Positions 33,084-45,481 of a stretch of DNA of 64,000 nucleotides are shown here, piece by piece (position 1 is the stretch's first letter; every line of letters starts with the position of its first letter). The DNA is from Rhizophagus clarus (Eukaryota > Glomeromycota > Glomeromycetes > Glomerales > Glomeraceae), in the NCBI GenBank assembly GCA_015698045.1, contig BLAL01000068.1:62001-126000 (forward strand), written 5' to 3'. A model generated the notes under the pieces. That model was not told the origin of the DNA and ran no database searches. It saw only the letters and a list, made by a program, of their open reading frames with translations. The position numbers and the translations under genes are program-made.

Positions 33084-34779
33084 TTAATTTCTTAGTCTAA
33101 TTTCAACTAATAATTCAGTGCAAGCAGTTATAAGAGAGGATACGGTATTTAAAGGAGCTTCCTTATTTACTAAATCAATTTCATACTTTCTAAATAATAA
33201 AGCCATTAAACAAACTAATTCAATCATTGCCAACTTTCTTCCAGGACAGATTCTTAATCCTCCACCAAATGTAAGAAATGAATTTTTCTTTGGTTCATTA
33301 CCTTCAACCATCCATCTATCAGGATTAAATTTTTCTGGTTCTTCCCAATAATCACTATTATGATGAATAGCATAAATATTAATTCGAATATTCGTATTAG
33401 CTGGCCATTGATAACCTGCTATTTCTTGAGGTCTTTCAAGACATCTTCGAAGCCTATTTACAACTGAGAAAATGCGAGATACTTCTTTTACAATAGCTTC
33501 ACAATATTTTAGATTATTGTAATCATTTTCAGTAATTGGACGCGTTTTATCATCCTTGAAGACTCTGTCGATTTCATCAAACATTTTCTTCTTAACATCC
33601 GGATTAAGTGCAAGATAATAGATAACGTATGATATCATATTCGCTGTCTATTAAAATTAGAATAAACGTTAAAAATGATATCAAAATTAAATACGAAAAA
33701 AAAAAAAATTTTTTGCTCACAGTATCAGTTCCAGCGGTTATTCCATCAAATATAATTCCACGAATTTCAACATCAGTCATAGGTCTCAAAGCTTTATCAT
33801 TAACATTTTTATCATAATTAACATCACGAGGTGTATTCGCAATAATTACAGATGTCAACATATCATTTGATAAAGGTTTATCTAATGGAGTATTTTCAAT
33901 TTCTTGTCTACGTTTCTTAATAATTGAATCAAATTTTTGATTCAAATATTTCAAATTTTGCTTTATGTCGTCGGATTTATTCTTAAAATAAGGAAAATAA
34001 TGTCGTAAAAAAGGAGATACCATTTGAAACATTAAAGAACCTAAAAGATGTTTACGAATTGCATGAACGAATTTTACAGTCTCATCAATTAAAGCGGATG
34101 AACGTTCAGCCTTTTCATTATCACTAAGTTCATTAAAATAACCAGCCATTGTATAAGATCTTTCACCAGTTAATAACGAAATAATCATATCATTGGTAAA
34201 TTGATTAGACCAAGTAGAAAAATCAAATACATTTTTATCTCCACTAATATATAATTTATCCCAATAACTTTCTAATTCATTAAAAAGTTTACTTGTCCAA
34301 TAAGTAGCTTCATGAGTAAATTTTGGTGATAAAATAGCTTGTGTAAAAAAATGACGATTATATCTCCATGATTTATATTCTTGATTTAATAATAATCCTG
34401 TTCCCATAATTCCTAATTCATGAAATCCTTTAGTGTTATCTTCAGACAATAACGTAATGAATGGATTTTTTGTTGAAGCTGATAAAAGTTTTTCGACATA
34501 TTCCGATCGATTTAGAATTATATTTCGTGTACCAAAATAAGTCTCAAATAAGTCACCATATTTCTTATGATTAAAATTATAAAACTTTGTGAGGTTTCCA
34601 CCATGACCAATATATAATTGAGGTAAATTTCCAAAGAATGGGAATGGGAATGGACCAGGTAAAGGATTGATACGACTATAATATTTAAAATAATAATAGG
34701 TTACATAAAATATTAATGTAATCCATACCAACGAAAGGTAGTCAAAATTTTCGAATGAATTGAATAATTTTGAGATCAT
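33084..34779 (-). CDS. Cytochrome P450 monooxygenase
   Basis: Two exons: 33721-34779 and 33084-33647, joined over a 73-nt GTGAGC...AATAG intron to give 540 aa, a usual P450 length. Residues about 12-33 form the membrane anchor. The proline-rich hinge (NPLPGPFPFPFFGN) follows. The I-helix oxygen-binding motif is GITAGTDT, and the intron falls exactly after it. The K-helix ExxR is KEVSR, and the PERF-like region contains FNPDRW. The haem ligand Cys is in FGGGLRICPGRKLA. All key residues are present, so it should be an ER-anchored haem-thiolate enzyme; the substrate cannot be predicted. Fragments of related genes occur at 21523 and 59060. Confidence 0.92.
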
Positions 34780-34878
34780 ATTTAATAATGATTCTTAATT
34801 TTTAAGAGTAAAATAAGAAAAAATTATATATTTTTTTTCTTTTCGACATAACGAGTTAAAATGAAATATATTTATATT

Positions 34879-34879
<1 letters not shown>

Positions 34880-34917
<38 letters not shown>

Positions 34918-35057
34918 CATACGGTAAAGAAAAAAAATTATTTTCCGTTTCCGGAGAAAATTCTGTTATTTGAGAAATGATTACTTTGATTTTTCTTAAA
35001 AACGGTAAAGGAAAAATTTTTTCTCCGCTTCCTGAGAGAATTCTGTTATTTGAGAGT
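34880..35057. repeat. T38 tract and an ~81-bp imperfect direct repeat
   Basis: About 38 consecutive T (34880-34917) precede two copies of a segment reading CGGTAAAG..., TTTCCG/CTCCGCTTCC, AGAATTCTGTTATTTGAGA (34922-34979 and 35003-35057). They lie just upstream of the P450 gene start. Confidence 0.7.
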
Positions 35058-37084
35058 GTAAAAAGTTTTCGCTTTCCGATTTTTTTCAAGACGGTCACGA
35101 GATTTGTGGCGTGACACCAGATTTTTAACGAATAAATCATAATAAATGATTTATTTATGCGACAGAAATTATTTACGATTACTCATGTTTTTTTTCTAAG
35201 TAAACAAAATACACTTTCTTTTGAGATGTAATGGGCATGTGAAATATGCAAAATGAATTAACCAAAAAAGTAGTTCATTTACTTAATTAATATTACAAGA
35301 AAGGATAAACAATGTATCCGATTTTAATTTAACCGACAATTTTGCCTACTAATCAATGGGTTGTTAATATAGCCGATCCTTATGGTTAATTAACGAATAT
35401 TTGAATATTCGGTAAAATAGAATAGAAATGTAGTGACCATTAAAAACTTTTCTATTCCTTTTTACGTTGTTATAATTATAATATGGAATAAAAAAAAGAT
35501 GACAAAGATTTTTTATCTTAATGAATAAAACATTAACCCGCCCAATCAACATTAATAATTTATCAGTCAAAATGAAATTTTTTTTTATAACGCAATGATT
35601 GTTTATTATACAATAAAAGACAAGACATATTTTAGTATAATGGATATAAGTTTACCATCTCATTATTGGTCATGTGATGCCAATCATTTCGTCCACTGAC
35701 CCGGAAAAAATATTCATATTTTAGTTTATGTAACTGAGTTCGGTTAAGTTATAACCGCCTCAAAAGGTTATCATTGATTCATTGGATTCAGAATGAATCA
35801 TTTCTATACCTTCTATAATAAACAACGGTATTATTTAATTGAAGTCAAAAGTGTAAATATTAATAATAATATTGTTACGATGTTCTTGGACGAACATTTG
35901 ACATCCGACCGAGTCATGTGACCCGATATATCGTACGAAAGAAACTGACTTTTTCATTTCAGTAATAGGATCCGTACTTGAAATTTCTACTAATTCAATT
36001 CCTGGAAATTTCCGAGTTTCTGGCTACACGTGACTTACATCCTTCTTTTCGTTATAAGCTTCTTTCGTTTCAGCCCTGCTATATTAAATTGTTCAACTAT
36101 TACTGTACTCCGGACCTTCGGTAAGTTTATCTCGCATAGTATGTTTTGTCATTACAGGTATCATAGAATATGAGAGTCGGCATTTTAAGTTACATAGCCA
36201 TAGTATCATAGTTAGCGAAATTATATAATCCGTATAATTATAATAATCAATAATCAATCACATATCAAGTGATTCATAGTTTTTAAAGCAAAATAAGCGA
36301 AAAAAAAAAATTGAAAATTTTTTAAAGAATTTTCTTGTGTTGTAATAAAAAGTAATCAATTAATTTAATACTTTCTATTAATAATAACTGAGAATGTTAG
36401 TTTTCTTAAAGTATTAAAAACCTTACAAAGCTGATTAATAATGTTACGTGGCTGCTATGTAGACAGATGTAGAACGTACAATATCACACGACATAATTTT
36501 GTTACGTTTACGATACTTTTGTTTAAATGTTAACCGGACCAACGTCTGTCCAAACCATTATTTTACAAGTTTGTAATGCTAAAATAAAATATCAAAGAAA
36601 AATTATTTTACCAAGAGCAATTATACGTTGTAGTTATGAAAGTTACAATCTATACGTCAACGTCAATTTTAAAAATATATAGCATTGTGGTAATTGATGG
36701 CTACTATGAAATAATGATCAAATGACACATTTGGTAGTACTACACATTACATTTAATATTTTATATAGTAAAATTTTGTATCACAAAGATTATTATTTTA
36801 CGAATATTTTGAAAAGTTCATCATTTTTCCTAGGATAGTTTCCCTTTTACTTTTTTACTTTTGTTTCTAAAAACATTTACATTTGTTTTTAAAAGTAAAT
36901 TAATGCCTTTAATATGATTTGTATATTTTTTTTAGAATGATGTTTCTTATTACCAAAAGTTTTTAGAGGCGCGCTGTTACAGTGTGATCATGAGGAATTT
37001 ATTGAATAACGTTCCACAAAATTTACATTACACAACGATTCATTTTGAAAATCGTGTAGTAAATTTTTTATGCGAAATCTCAAA
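35058..37084. other. AT-rich spacer
   Basis: No gene, RNA or element recognised. Short open frames here lack any distinctive pattern. Confidence 0.45.
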
Positions 37085-37215
37085 AAAAAAAAAAAAAAAG
37101 AAAAAAAATAACATTTTCGATATCAGATATTTCAATATTTAATATCTGACATCAATATTTCAATATTTTCATTTTTTTTTTTTAAATGTTATTTTTTTTT
37201 TTTTTTTAATTTTTT
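37085..37215. repeat. Imperfect inverted repeat with A/T-run arms
   Basis: GAAAAAAAATAACATTTT near 37100 pairs with AAATGTTATTTTTTTTTT near 37185. Inside, GATATCAGATATT pairs with AATATCTGACATC. It could be a small decayed MITE, but no target duplication was found. Confidence 0.5.
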
Positions 37216-37269
37216 TAACTAATTTTGTTACTTTTGTCTCGCATTTTAGTCATTATGTTGATCATCAAG

Positions 37270-37800
37270 TATCAAGGATACGGATAAATGGATTGTGGCT
37301 AAATCAGATCAGCCCAATTTGTGTTTCCAAAACAAAATATTGTTTTTCAACATAAAACAAAGATACTATAGTAAACGAAAGTTTTAATTTATTAAATTCA
37401 AACCGTGTTGGAGAATACAAGGACAATGGCTAAGCCAGATTAGCCCAAAATTATGTTTAGAAAAGAATATTCTTAATAACAAGCCATAATTAAAGATACA
37501 AGTTAACGGCTAAATCATTACAGCCCAAGTTGAATTTCTAAAAAAAGTAATATTGATTGAAATGTAAAATAAAGTTAATAAATAACTGCTCTTGATGTCT
37601 TAACAAAAAACCGTTCTGAGGTCACGGCTAAACGGACTAATATCCAAGCCAATTGTTACGCCTGTTACGCCTCGGTGTTGAAATAATAGACAATATATAA
37701 CAATTTTTGATGTATTAATGTCTTAATAATAATAAAACCACGCTGGGGATTGGGAAATACGGATAGACGGATTAATAGCCGAGTTAACCTTTGCGTCTCC
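37270..37800. repeat. Diverged ~100-bp repeats upstream of the lectin copy
   Basis: About five loosely spaced copies of GGATACGGATAAATGG / TGGCTAAATCAGATCAGCCC / AATTTGTGTTTCC-like words (near 37275, 37425, 37500, 37615, 37755). Related words lie upstream of the complete lectin at 28569-28720. They are probably promoter-proximal repeats or remnants of an element shared by both loci. Confidence 0.5.
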
Positions 37801-37868
37801 AAATGAATTAATTAATTTGAAGTTTTAACTAAAATAATAGTAATATAATGAATTCAACATATATGACA

Positions 37869-37898
37869 GGTGTAACTTCACGTCAAATAAATATAGAC
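37869..37898 (+). promoter_or_regulatory. Core promoter block of the truncated lectin copy
   Basis: GGTGTAACTTCACGTCAAAT followed by AAATATAGAC, matching 28829-28858. The leader after it (AATTTTCTAATTTAAAATC, then ATG) is conserved too. Confidence 0.5.
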
Positions 37899-37944
37899 TG
37901 CATATTCACATTTTCTTTTTAATTCAATTTTCTAATTTAAAATC

Positions 37945-38154
37945 ATGAAAGCAATAAGAAATAATCTTTTATATTTTTTCCTAATCCTTATAATTTCTGC
38001 ATATGGTACTTTAATTGTTCCTAATAATCGAGTTATTACCAATGACCCTGAAGACCGTGGTCTTATAGAAGGAATAACATATAACATCATCCATTTTATG
38101 TCAGACATGAACTTGGTTAGAAGTCGTCTAAAAAATCAAGAAACAAGCCATTAA
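37945..38154 (+). pseudogene. Truncated lectin copy (signal peptide and first strands)
   Basis: The first 60 residues follow the lectin at 28908: MKAIRN start, hydrophobic signal peptide, then PNNRVIT, DPED and IEGITYNI. Similarity is lost after MSDMNLV and the frame closes at 69 codons (SRLKNQETSH). There is no Gln-x-Trp repeat. The conserved promoter suggests it could still be transcribed and yield a short secreted peptide, but the simplest reading is a 3'-truncated copy. Confidence 0.7.
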
Positions 38155-38871
38155 AATTCATTCATTAAAATAAAACAAAGAAAAAATCCTGATAAACTTA
38201 CCATATGTCACGTCCAGAAACATTTCATTATCTTACATGATGTGCTTTTCAACTTTTTTTTACATCAAGCACAAGTGGAAGGAAAATAGGAAATAATAAG
38301 GAAATAGAGAAATGGAAGTAGGAGAGAAATGGAAAATGGAAAAAAAGAAAAGAGAAAATTTTTGCTGAAAAAATAAATTAACAGATAAGCGATAAGCTTT
38401 GTTAAAATGAATAAAAATTAAAAAAGTTTAAAAAAAGATTTGTGGAAAAAATAATTTACTTAATTTTTTTTACTTTTTTTCTCATTTTTTTGTTAACAGA
38501 GTGGTTTACGAAGAGTTGGATATGTATTTTCAATTATATGTTGCTTTGGTATTTTTTTTTTTTATTTTTTACAAAAGAAAAAAAAATGAAAAAAAAATAG
38601 CGTGAGAAAAAAACTAATTACCAAATGTAGTTTATTTAGTTTGTGTGGTTTGTGTAATTTTGAAAATCAAATGACTATATTTATAAACAATTATATTTAT
38701 TAACAATTATATGTATTATTAATACGATTGGTTGTTAAAGTGACTGCGATATAAAAATAGTCTAAATTAGTTTAATAATTTTATAAAGTCTATTAAATTT
38801 GCCTTGTTAAAAATTTTTTTTATTTTTTTTTTACTCCCTACTTTTATAACTTTACATTTGTTTTTCTAACA
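38155..38871. other. AT-rich spacer
   Basis: A/G-rich low-complexity stretch at 38275-38350 (GGAAATAGAGAAATGGAAG), otherwise AT-rich. No gene recognised. Confidence 0.45.
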
Positions 38872-39677
38872 ATGGCAAGAATAATTCGTTCAAAATCATA
38901 CAACAGTAACAAAACAAACAATACTATAAGCAAAAATAATACCACGCACAAGCATTAAAGAACATCAAACAGTAGTATTATTGAAGAATCCAGTAAGATA
39001 TTAATTTATTAATTTCTTTTTCATGATTTTATAAGAAGAAATGATCTAACTTTAATAACCTGAGCAGAAAAAAAAAAGAAAATTCGTCCAACCCATCTGG
39101 AAAGTTTTGATGATACAGATGATGATGTACGCAACGATCAACTTGATGATCCACTAGTTATTCCTCTTGATGAGTTTATTATAGATATTAATACTCCTCA
39201 TAACAGTACCTCTTTTAATAATGAATCTCTTGAAGAATAGGACAAAACATCTAAATATGCCAAGTGTAGAAAGTTTAGAATCATTTGTAGATGATACTGT
39301 AATTTATCAATGCCTTAAAAATCTGATTGCACAAGTTTCTGAAGAGTGGTGGGATAATGATAAGGATGCTGTCAATGCATTCAGATTGTTAATTGCCAAA
39401 TGCATCAAAATTCATATGGTCAACATTTTAAAATGTGTAGATGAACCACTTCTTACAAATGCTCCAGCTTTAAATGAGGTCAAGACACTTGATTATATTA
39501 CACGTGATCTCACACTCCCTCAGGCCTCATCATAATCAAACCAATTTTGCCAATGAAATAAATTTTAATGCTCTGGAAGCTTCTACAAGCTATAGGAATG
39601 GACGTGGATGCGAACGTGGACGTGGATGCGGATATATTTATGGACATCAACGTGGAGGATTTAGCAGAAAACATTGA
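38872..39677 (+). pseudogene. Decayed gene with acidic and Gly/Arg-rich parts
   Basis: A possible first exon starts at 38872 (MARIIRSKSYNSNKTNN), with an in-frame TAA before a donor (GTAAGA) at about 38992 and an acceptor (GAGCAG) near 39066. The next piece reads KIRPTHLESFDDTDDD, then QLDDPLVIPLDEFIIDINTP, and stops at 39238-39240. Another frame from 39221 gives 104 codons (SVESLESFVDDTVIYQCLK, EEWWDNDKDAVNAFRLL, ITRDLTLPQ). A third frame at about 39580-39677 gives a Gly/Arg-rich end (GRGCERGRGCGY, HQRGGFSRKH). The three pieces look like parts of one older gene broken by frame changes. Family not recognised; the RGG-like end could suit a nucleic-acid-binding or capsid-like protein of a transposable element. 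Confidence 0.4.
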
Positions 39678-40523
39678 AATAACTCGTATTCACTGCTATG
39701 TCAGTTTTCTATGTTATTTCATGATGTAATTCATGATGTAATATAATTTAATACTTGAAAAATCGCAGGTATTTAATGCTACTGCATACTGTGCATAAAA
39801 ATTTGAATTTAATTATGAATCAAACATTGTATTAAAAAATTTTATACTATTAGTGTGAAAAGTAAGAAAGAGTGTGTGAAAAGTTAGTAAGGAATATTTT
39901 GGTCTGACCGCCAGCAGATAAGTGAATGAAACACTAACATTATGATGTTAGGAACCTTCTTAATAAACCAAATTAAGGAGAAGTAATTCATCATCTTAAA
40001 GTGCGTGGTTAATCAGGTTAAAATACTTACTAATTAGCTGTTAATGAAAAATAACAGCATAGTAGTTATATGGTTAATGTATGACAAATCATTTTAATAT
40101 ATATTGTGTAATGTATAAGTAAAAAATATTGTTTAAAATCGTAAGATGATTTATTAAAATATAATTGTGGCTATATAAATTACAAGTGTTTGTGTATTAA
40201 TATATACTTGACAATTTATAGTCTAAAACTATTGTACAATTCATTATAGAATTTAAATATATTGTACAATAATTTGCGCAGCATTGTAAGAAAAAAAGGA
40301 AAACTCCTTTTTCCATTAAGCAGTGATTGTCCTATTTATGCACAATTTATTGGAGTGTCTACAATAAGTTTAATCACAATCATAAGGGAAGCTCCTTAAT
40401 AAAATGATTAGGACCGTTTTTCTGTAACAAATTTTAAAATTTCCGGTTTATTAATAAATTTATAATTAAAATTGCTGTCGTGAAAATCTCTACTAAATTC
40501 ATTATATGAAGATGAGGCTATAT
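39678..40523. other. AT-rich spacer
   Basis: No gene recognised. Confidence 0.45.
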
Positions 40524-41605
40524 CTTACTGGAAGATCTTTTGTAAAATGATTAAGGTAACCAAGATATATAAATAGCTTGTGGATGAGAAGCTGCTTGGC
40601 AATTTTTAATGAATAAAAGATTTTTTTTCTCTATATTTTCCTGCTTCCTTGAATTGTAATTCAATATCATCATCATCATCATCCATAATGAGATTATCAT
40701 AATATGAGTTATAAAATGATATGATCAATTCATCTATTTTAATAATGCTTGGCCTATTGTTTGGATCTGTATCCCAACACTTTTTAATTAGTTCAATATA
40801 ACATTTCGTTGCCTGCTGTGGTTCACTCATTCCACGTCTAACTCCATTACAAATATCTAATGCTAAATTATGGTCATGCGTGCAATCAATAAAAGCTTGT
40901 CTTTCAGTTGCTACAAAATACATAATCATAATATATCCGCTGCTAGTGTATAACCCATGTCTGAAATAATATGACACTGTATTTATTATAATAATGATCT
41001 TTGAAGTTATTAATATACTATTAATTTTTTTTTATTTTATTATTATTTTACCATCATTAAAATTCCTAACCAAGTTCTTACATTTCCATTCAATTTGTTG
41101 GGTCGTGAATCTGGTAAGAAATCGCCTCCGAATTCTGGGAGAACATTGATATACAATTACTAAAATAAATTATTTATATATTTCAAAACTTATTATATTC
41201 CAGTATGAAAATCACGATAAACTATATTTTTTGGAGAATTTCTTCATGACCACGAATAATATTAAGCAATGCAGTTAGCTTATTTTACCAATCAAATTTT
41301 TCATAATTTTCATTTATCCAGTTATTAAAATTTCCATCTTTAGCATATTTAAGGACCATAATATAATTTTTTGTATCAGGATTTTGGGATATTCCATATA
41401 TTAAGAATATTGCTTTTAAATTATTGAATATTCTTTAACCTATTAAAAATATTAAGTTAATTAATATTGTGTATTTAAAATTATGAAAAAATTTCCATTA
41501 CAAATTATTCAATAACTTTTAAAAAGGAATTTCAAACCTCATTTAAAAATTCAACAGAAATATTCTGTGAATTGTCTAGACATTTTAAGGCAATTACTCT
41601 AATAC
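40524..41605 (-). pseudogene. Decayed kinase copy on the minus strand
   Basis: Reading down from 41605: VIALKCLDNSQNISVEFLNE, a donor and a degenerate intron, then SNILNIYGISQNPDTKNYIM, LKYAKDGNFNNWINENYEKF, and a stop directly after the Trp of FDW. The HRDFHTGN region is frame-broken (about 41215-41235). About 160 bp of unrelated or scrambled sequence follow, and the part between SDMG and SFGMIMYFVATG is largely deleted. The C-lobe end (40606-40977: MIMYFVATERQ, CNGVRRGMSEPQQ, CWDTDPNNRPS) is open. The HPQAIYTSRLL tail is shifted and trails off at about 40524. The Gly loop is absent. Confidence 0.75.
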
Positions 41606-42738
41606 AACACTTATATCATTGAAATAAATGATTTTAGGCTAAGGTATTGTACTATTTAATTAGTACTATTTATTAAGCAAAGGAGAGAATTAATAATAAT
41701 TGCAAGCGCTCAAATGGTATTCTTAAAAAAGCACGATAGCGGCGTCCCATTTAAAATGCTTATTTATTAAAAATTTATCAACTACCAGATTAATGAGTTG
41801 AGTAAATTTTTTCATATAAAAAAGTTCAATTAATTATAATTGTAAAAATCAAAAAATAAATTTATTTAAAAAATATATGGTGTTTTTTATGTAACTAATT
41901 AAAATTTTTTTCTGGTGTATTCAAATATTTAATTCAATTATTTCAACATACAATTATTGACTGTTGTCTATAACAGGTAAGTTAACTAAGTTTCATGGCC
42001 AATCAAATACTAGTAAAGTGTTAAAATTATTAGATATAAAATTTTTTTCAATTACAAATTGATTTTATACGCAAAGAAAGGTTTACATAGTAATTGTAAT
42101 TTCTCACTTATTTCAGGCAGTTACGACACGATTTACAGACAGTCATTTCACTGAATTAACCAACACTGTTTTTCATTTTACCAACATGAAAAATTACCTA
42201 ATTTCATTTTTTTTTAGATTAATGAGTATCTTGCCTAGAAAGTTCAATAATTCATCTAGGTTAATATGCTATTTTTTACCTTTAATTCACCTTACTATTT
42301 TTAAATATAATAACAATAGTAGCAGTAATTATCCTTTTTTAATTCAATAAAAACCAATCTCTATTGGATATTAGATCAACGAAATCAATGATTCTGTAAC
42401 AATTAATACTTAAAATATGATGCTAATATAAATCAAAAAAATCAAGAGTTGGTACTGTATTAAATAGCCCTTTGTATACATAGCTAAATTTCAGTATTTG
42501 AGATTCTTCAAAAAGTTGATGATGAAAATGAAAATTTGCATCTATACCTTAAATCCAATTGTTATGAGTCACATTAGAAATTAAAATTATCATTTTTAAT
42601 CTTTAATCGATAAATTCATTAGTCCAGAGTGTAATGAAGGACTATATATTTCTATGCAAAGGTCACACAAAATGTCCATCTGTCCGCCCGCTCAAAAATT
42701 GAGTCAATGCATGATTGGTTCATTTAGTTACGCTCACA
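41606..42738. other. AT-rich spacer before the second hAT
   Basis: No gene recognised. Confidence 0.45.
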
Positions 42739-42746
42739 CTCTGGAC

Positions 42747-45473
42747 CAGGGTCTAAAATAGTACTGTAAAATTCGGAAAAAACTGATATATTTTTAAAAT
42801 ATCCGAAAATTTTTGTGTCAATCGGTTTTTTTGCCAGAAAAATTTTAAGGGGTAAGTTATTTCAAAATGATTTTTGTAATAATACAATATGATAATCAGA
42901 TTATTTTTTTTTACGGTTTATCAAAATTTAACAAAAATAAAAATTTTAATAAAATGACTCTTCTCCGTTATTATAAACCTATTAATGCTAATGTAAATAA
43001 TAGAAATAAAAATACACCAAATGAAAAAGATAAATCTTTATCTGAAAATGATAAAAATGATTTATTTTCATCAGAAATATCTTCATCAGAAACTCCTACT
43101 GAAGAAGAAACACTAAACGAAATAGAAAAAGTAAATTCTCAAAGAAGCTTTAGAAAAATTTCAAAATCACATATAATAAAAAGAAAAATAAAAGCGAAAA
43201 TTAATAAAAAAGGGTTACAAAGAAAATGGCTTAAAGAATTTTCATGGTTAAGATATGATTCTAAAGAAAAAAAAATGCACTGTGAATTATGTAGATTTCA
43301 TGGTATTAATATTCCTTTTGCCAAAGAAGGTAATTACGATTTTTACGATTATATTTTTATTAAATTAAATATTAAATAATTTACTATTTAATCAAATTTA
43401 GGTTCTAAAAATATTGGTAAAAAGTCAGCAATTCAAGAGCATAATAGTAGCAGTGGTCATAAAGAAGCTTTAAAAAAAGAAAGTAGTAGACTCGCAATGG
43501 TTAAAGCTACATCAAATGCTATAAATTATGCAAATAAACATGTAGAGAGTTTAATGAAAATAATATATTCTATGGCACAAAACAATCTTCCACTCAATCA
43601 ATTTTCTCAATTAGTACAACTTGGTCGTCACTTGAAAGTCCTAATTTGATTTCTAATTCAAATTCTATAACATACGAAAATCCCACTTCAGCAAAAGATT
43701 TATTATCAGCAATATCTTTATCAATTGAAGAGGAATTATGGAGTGAACTTAATGAAACAACATGTTTTGGTATTATGGTGGATGAAAGCACAGATATTAG
43801 CACAGAATCACATATTATTCTTTATGTTAAATATTGTTTAAGAGGATTTATTAAAGTCAAGTATGTAAAATTATTACATTTGAATGGTAAAGATGCTGAA
43901 TCTATTTTTTCGGCTATATTTTCATTATTAGAATCAAAAGGTAGAATTTATTATTAAATTATTAAACTTTTAATATGTATATTTATTAATTTGATTTAAT
44001 TTAATTTAGGATTAGAAAAAAAAATCATGTCTTTTTCGTCAGATGGTGCTAGTGTAATGCTTGGTAGAAATAATGGTGTAGCAACAAAACTTGCAAATAA
44101 AAATCCTTATTTATTTGTAAGTCATTGCATTGCACATCGGTTAGCATTGGCATGTAATTCAGCTCAAAAACAGGTAGCTTTTTGTAAATATATTGAAACT
44201 TTAATTAAAGAAACGTATCATTTTTTTAGTAATTCTGAAAAGAGAGTTGAAACATTAAGAAATTTTCAGTCAATATTAGATCACCCGACTTTAAAAATAA
44301 AAAATATTTTTGAAATTAGATGGCTATCTTGGTACGAGGCCGTTAAGAGTATATGTGTATCTATTGGGCCGTTACTGGATACAATTCTTGAAATTACAAC
44401 AACACTTTCATTTCAAAGACAGCAATCAGTATTTGATTTATATTCAAAACTCTGTAATTGGAAAGTTTTGGCGTTTTTACATTTTTTGTATGATATTTTG
44501 GGTCATTTAATGGAACTTAGTAAAATGTTTCAAAGGAGATATATTATATTTTCTGATATTGATCCTATAATTAATTCTACTATTCAAAAAATACAATATG
44601 AATATTTAGAAGTTGATGATGATGGAAACCAAAAATTGAGCGCACATTTGAATAATTTTTTATCAAAAGCACCACCAGCAAAGGAGACTTTTATTGGTAA
44701 TCATCATATTTTATTTGAATCTCAAGATGAAGTTGATTTGCAAGTGGATATTATGGAATTTGCAGCAGCCGTAATTTGTGAAATTAATGATAGATTTCCA
44801 CATAGATCAATTTTATCTTCTATGAAAATAATGAATCCTATAGAGTGGCCAAAAAACAATGAGAGTTTGAACGATTATGGAGAGAAAGAATTAGAGGAAC
44901 TAATAGATTTTTATGGAGTAGCTAATGAACCTAATTATCCAATTCCAATTATTGATGCTGATGCTATTCGTGATGAATGGGATAATTTTAAAGCTATAAT
45001 TTTAGCAAATTATAGAAACCTTTCTATTGATGATTTATTACCACTATTATTTCAGTATCATTCTGATATGTATCCTAATATTCTTGTTTTAATTAGCATA
45101 TTTTATTCCATACCATTTTCTAGTGTAGATTGCGAAAGGGGATTTTCTAGACAAAATTTGATTAAAACTGATATTTGTAATCAGCTTAATAACGATACAT
45201 TACATATATTAATGATGGTTGGACTGCATAATGTAAATTTAATAGAATTTAATTTTGATAATGCGTTACGAATTTGGTATCAGAGTTGTAAAAGAAGAAT
45301 TAAATAGAATTGTAAATAGAAACAAAAATATATAAAAATAGTTATAAAAATTAATAAACCGGAAATTTTTTTAGGGACTGGAAATTTTTTCCGATAAATT
45401 TTTTAAAAAACCGATAAATTGAAACCACATCGGAAAATTTTTTGGTAAAATCAAAATCCTATTTTAGACCCTG
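42747..45473. mobile_element. hAT DNA transposon (element 2)
   Basis: 2727 bp with 15-bp perfect terminal inverted repeats CAGGGTCTAAAATAG. The 8-bp target duplication is CTCTGGAC (42739-42746) and CTCCGGAC (45474-45481), differing by one C/T in a CpG. Subterminal CGGAAAAA/TTTTTCCG-type words lie at both ends. It encodes a plus-strand transposase. Confidence 0.93.
42954..45307 (+). pseudogene. hAT transposase with one frameshift
   Basis: Exons 42954-43329, 43402-43940 and 44010-45307, with GTAATT...TTTAG and GTAGAA...TTTAG introns that keep the frame. The start MTLLRYYKPI is preferred; another ATG at 42867 is in frame. Exon 1 has a Ser/Glu-rich start and a zinc-binding-like C-x2-C (HCELCRFHG). 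The core reads GIMVDESTDIS (first Asp), SSDGASVMLG (second Asp) and HCIAHRLALACN. The end has SSVDCERGFSRQNLIKT, the hAT dimerisation motif. Near 43630-43640 one base appears missing, as the frame closes (HLKVLI, stop) and the continuing protein is in the next frame. Otherwise it is intact. It resembles the ZMYM/ZNF862-like hAT group. Confidence 0.85.
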
Positions 45474-45481
45474 CTCCGGAC

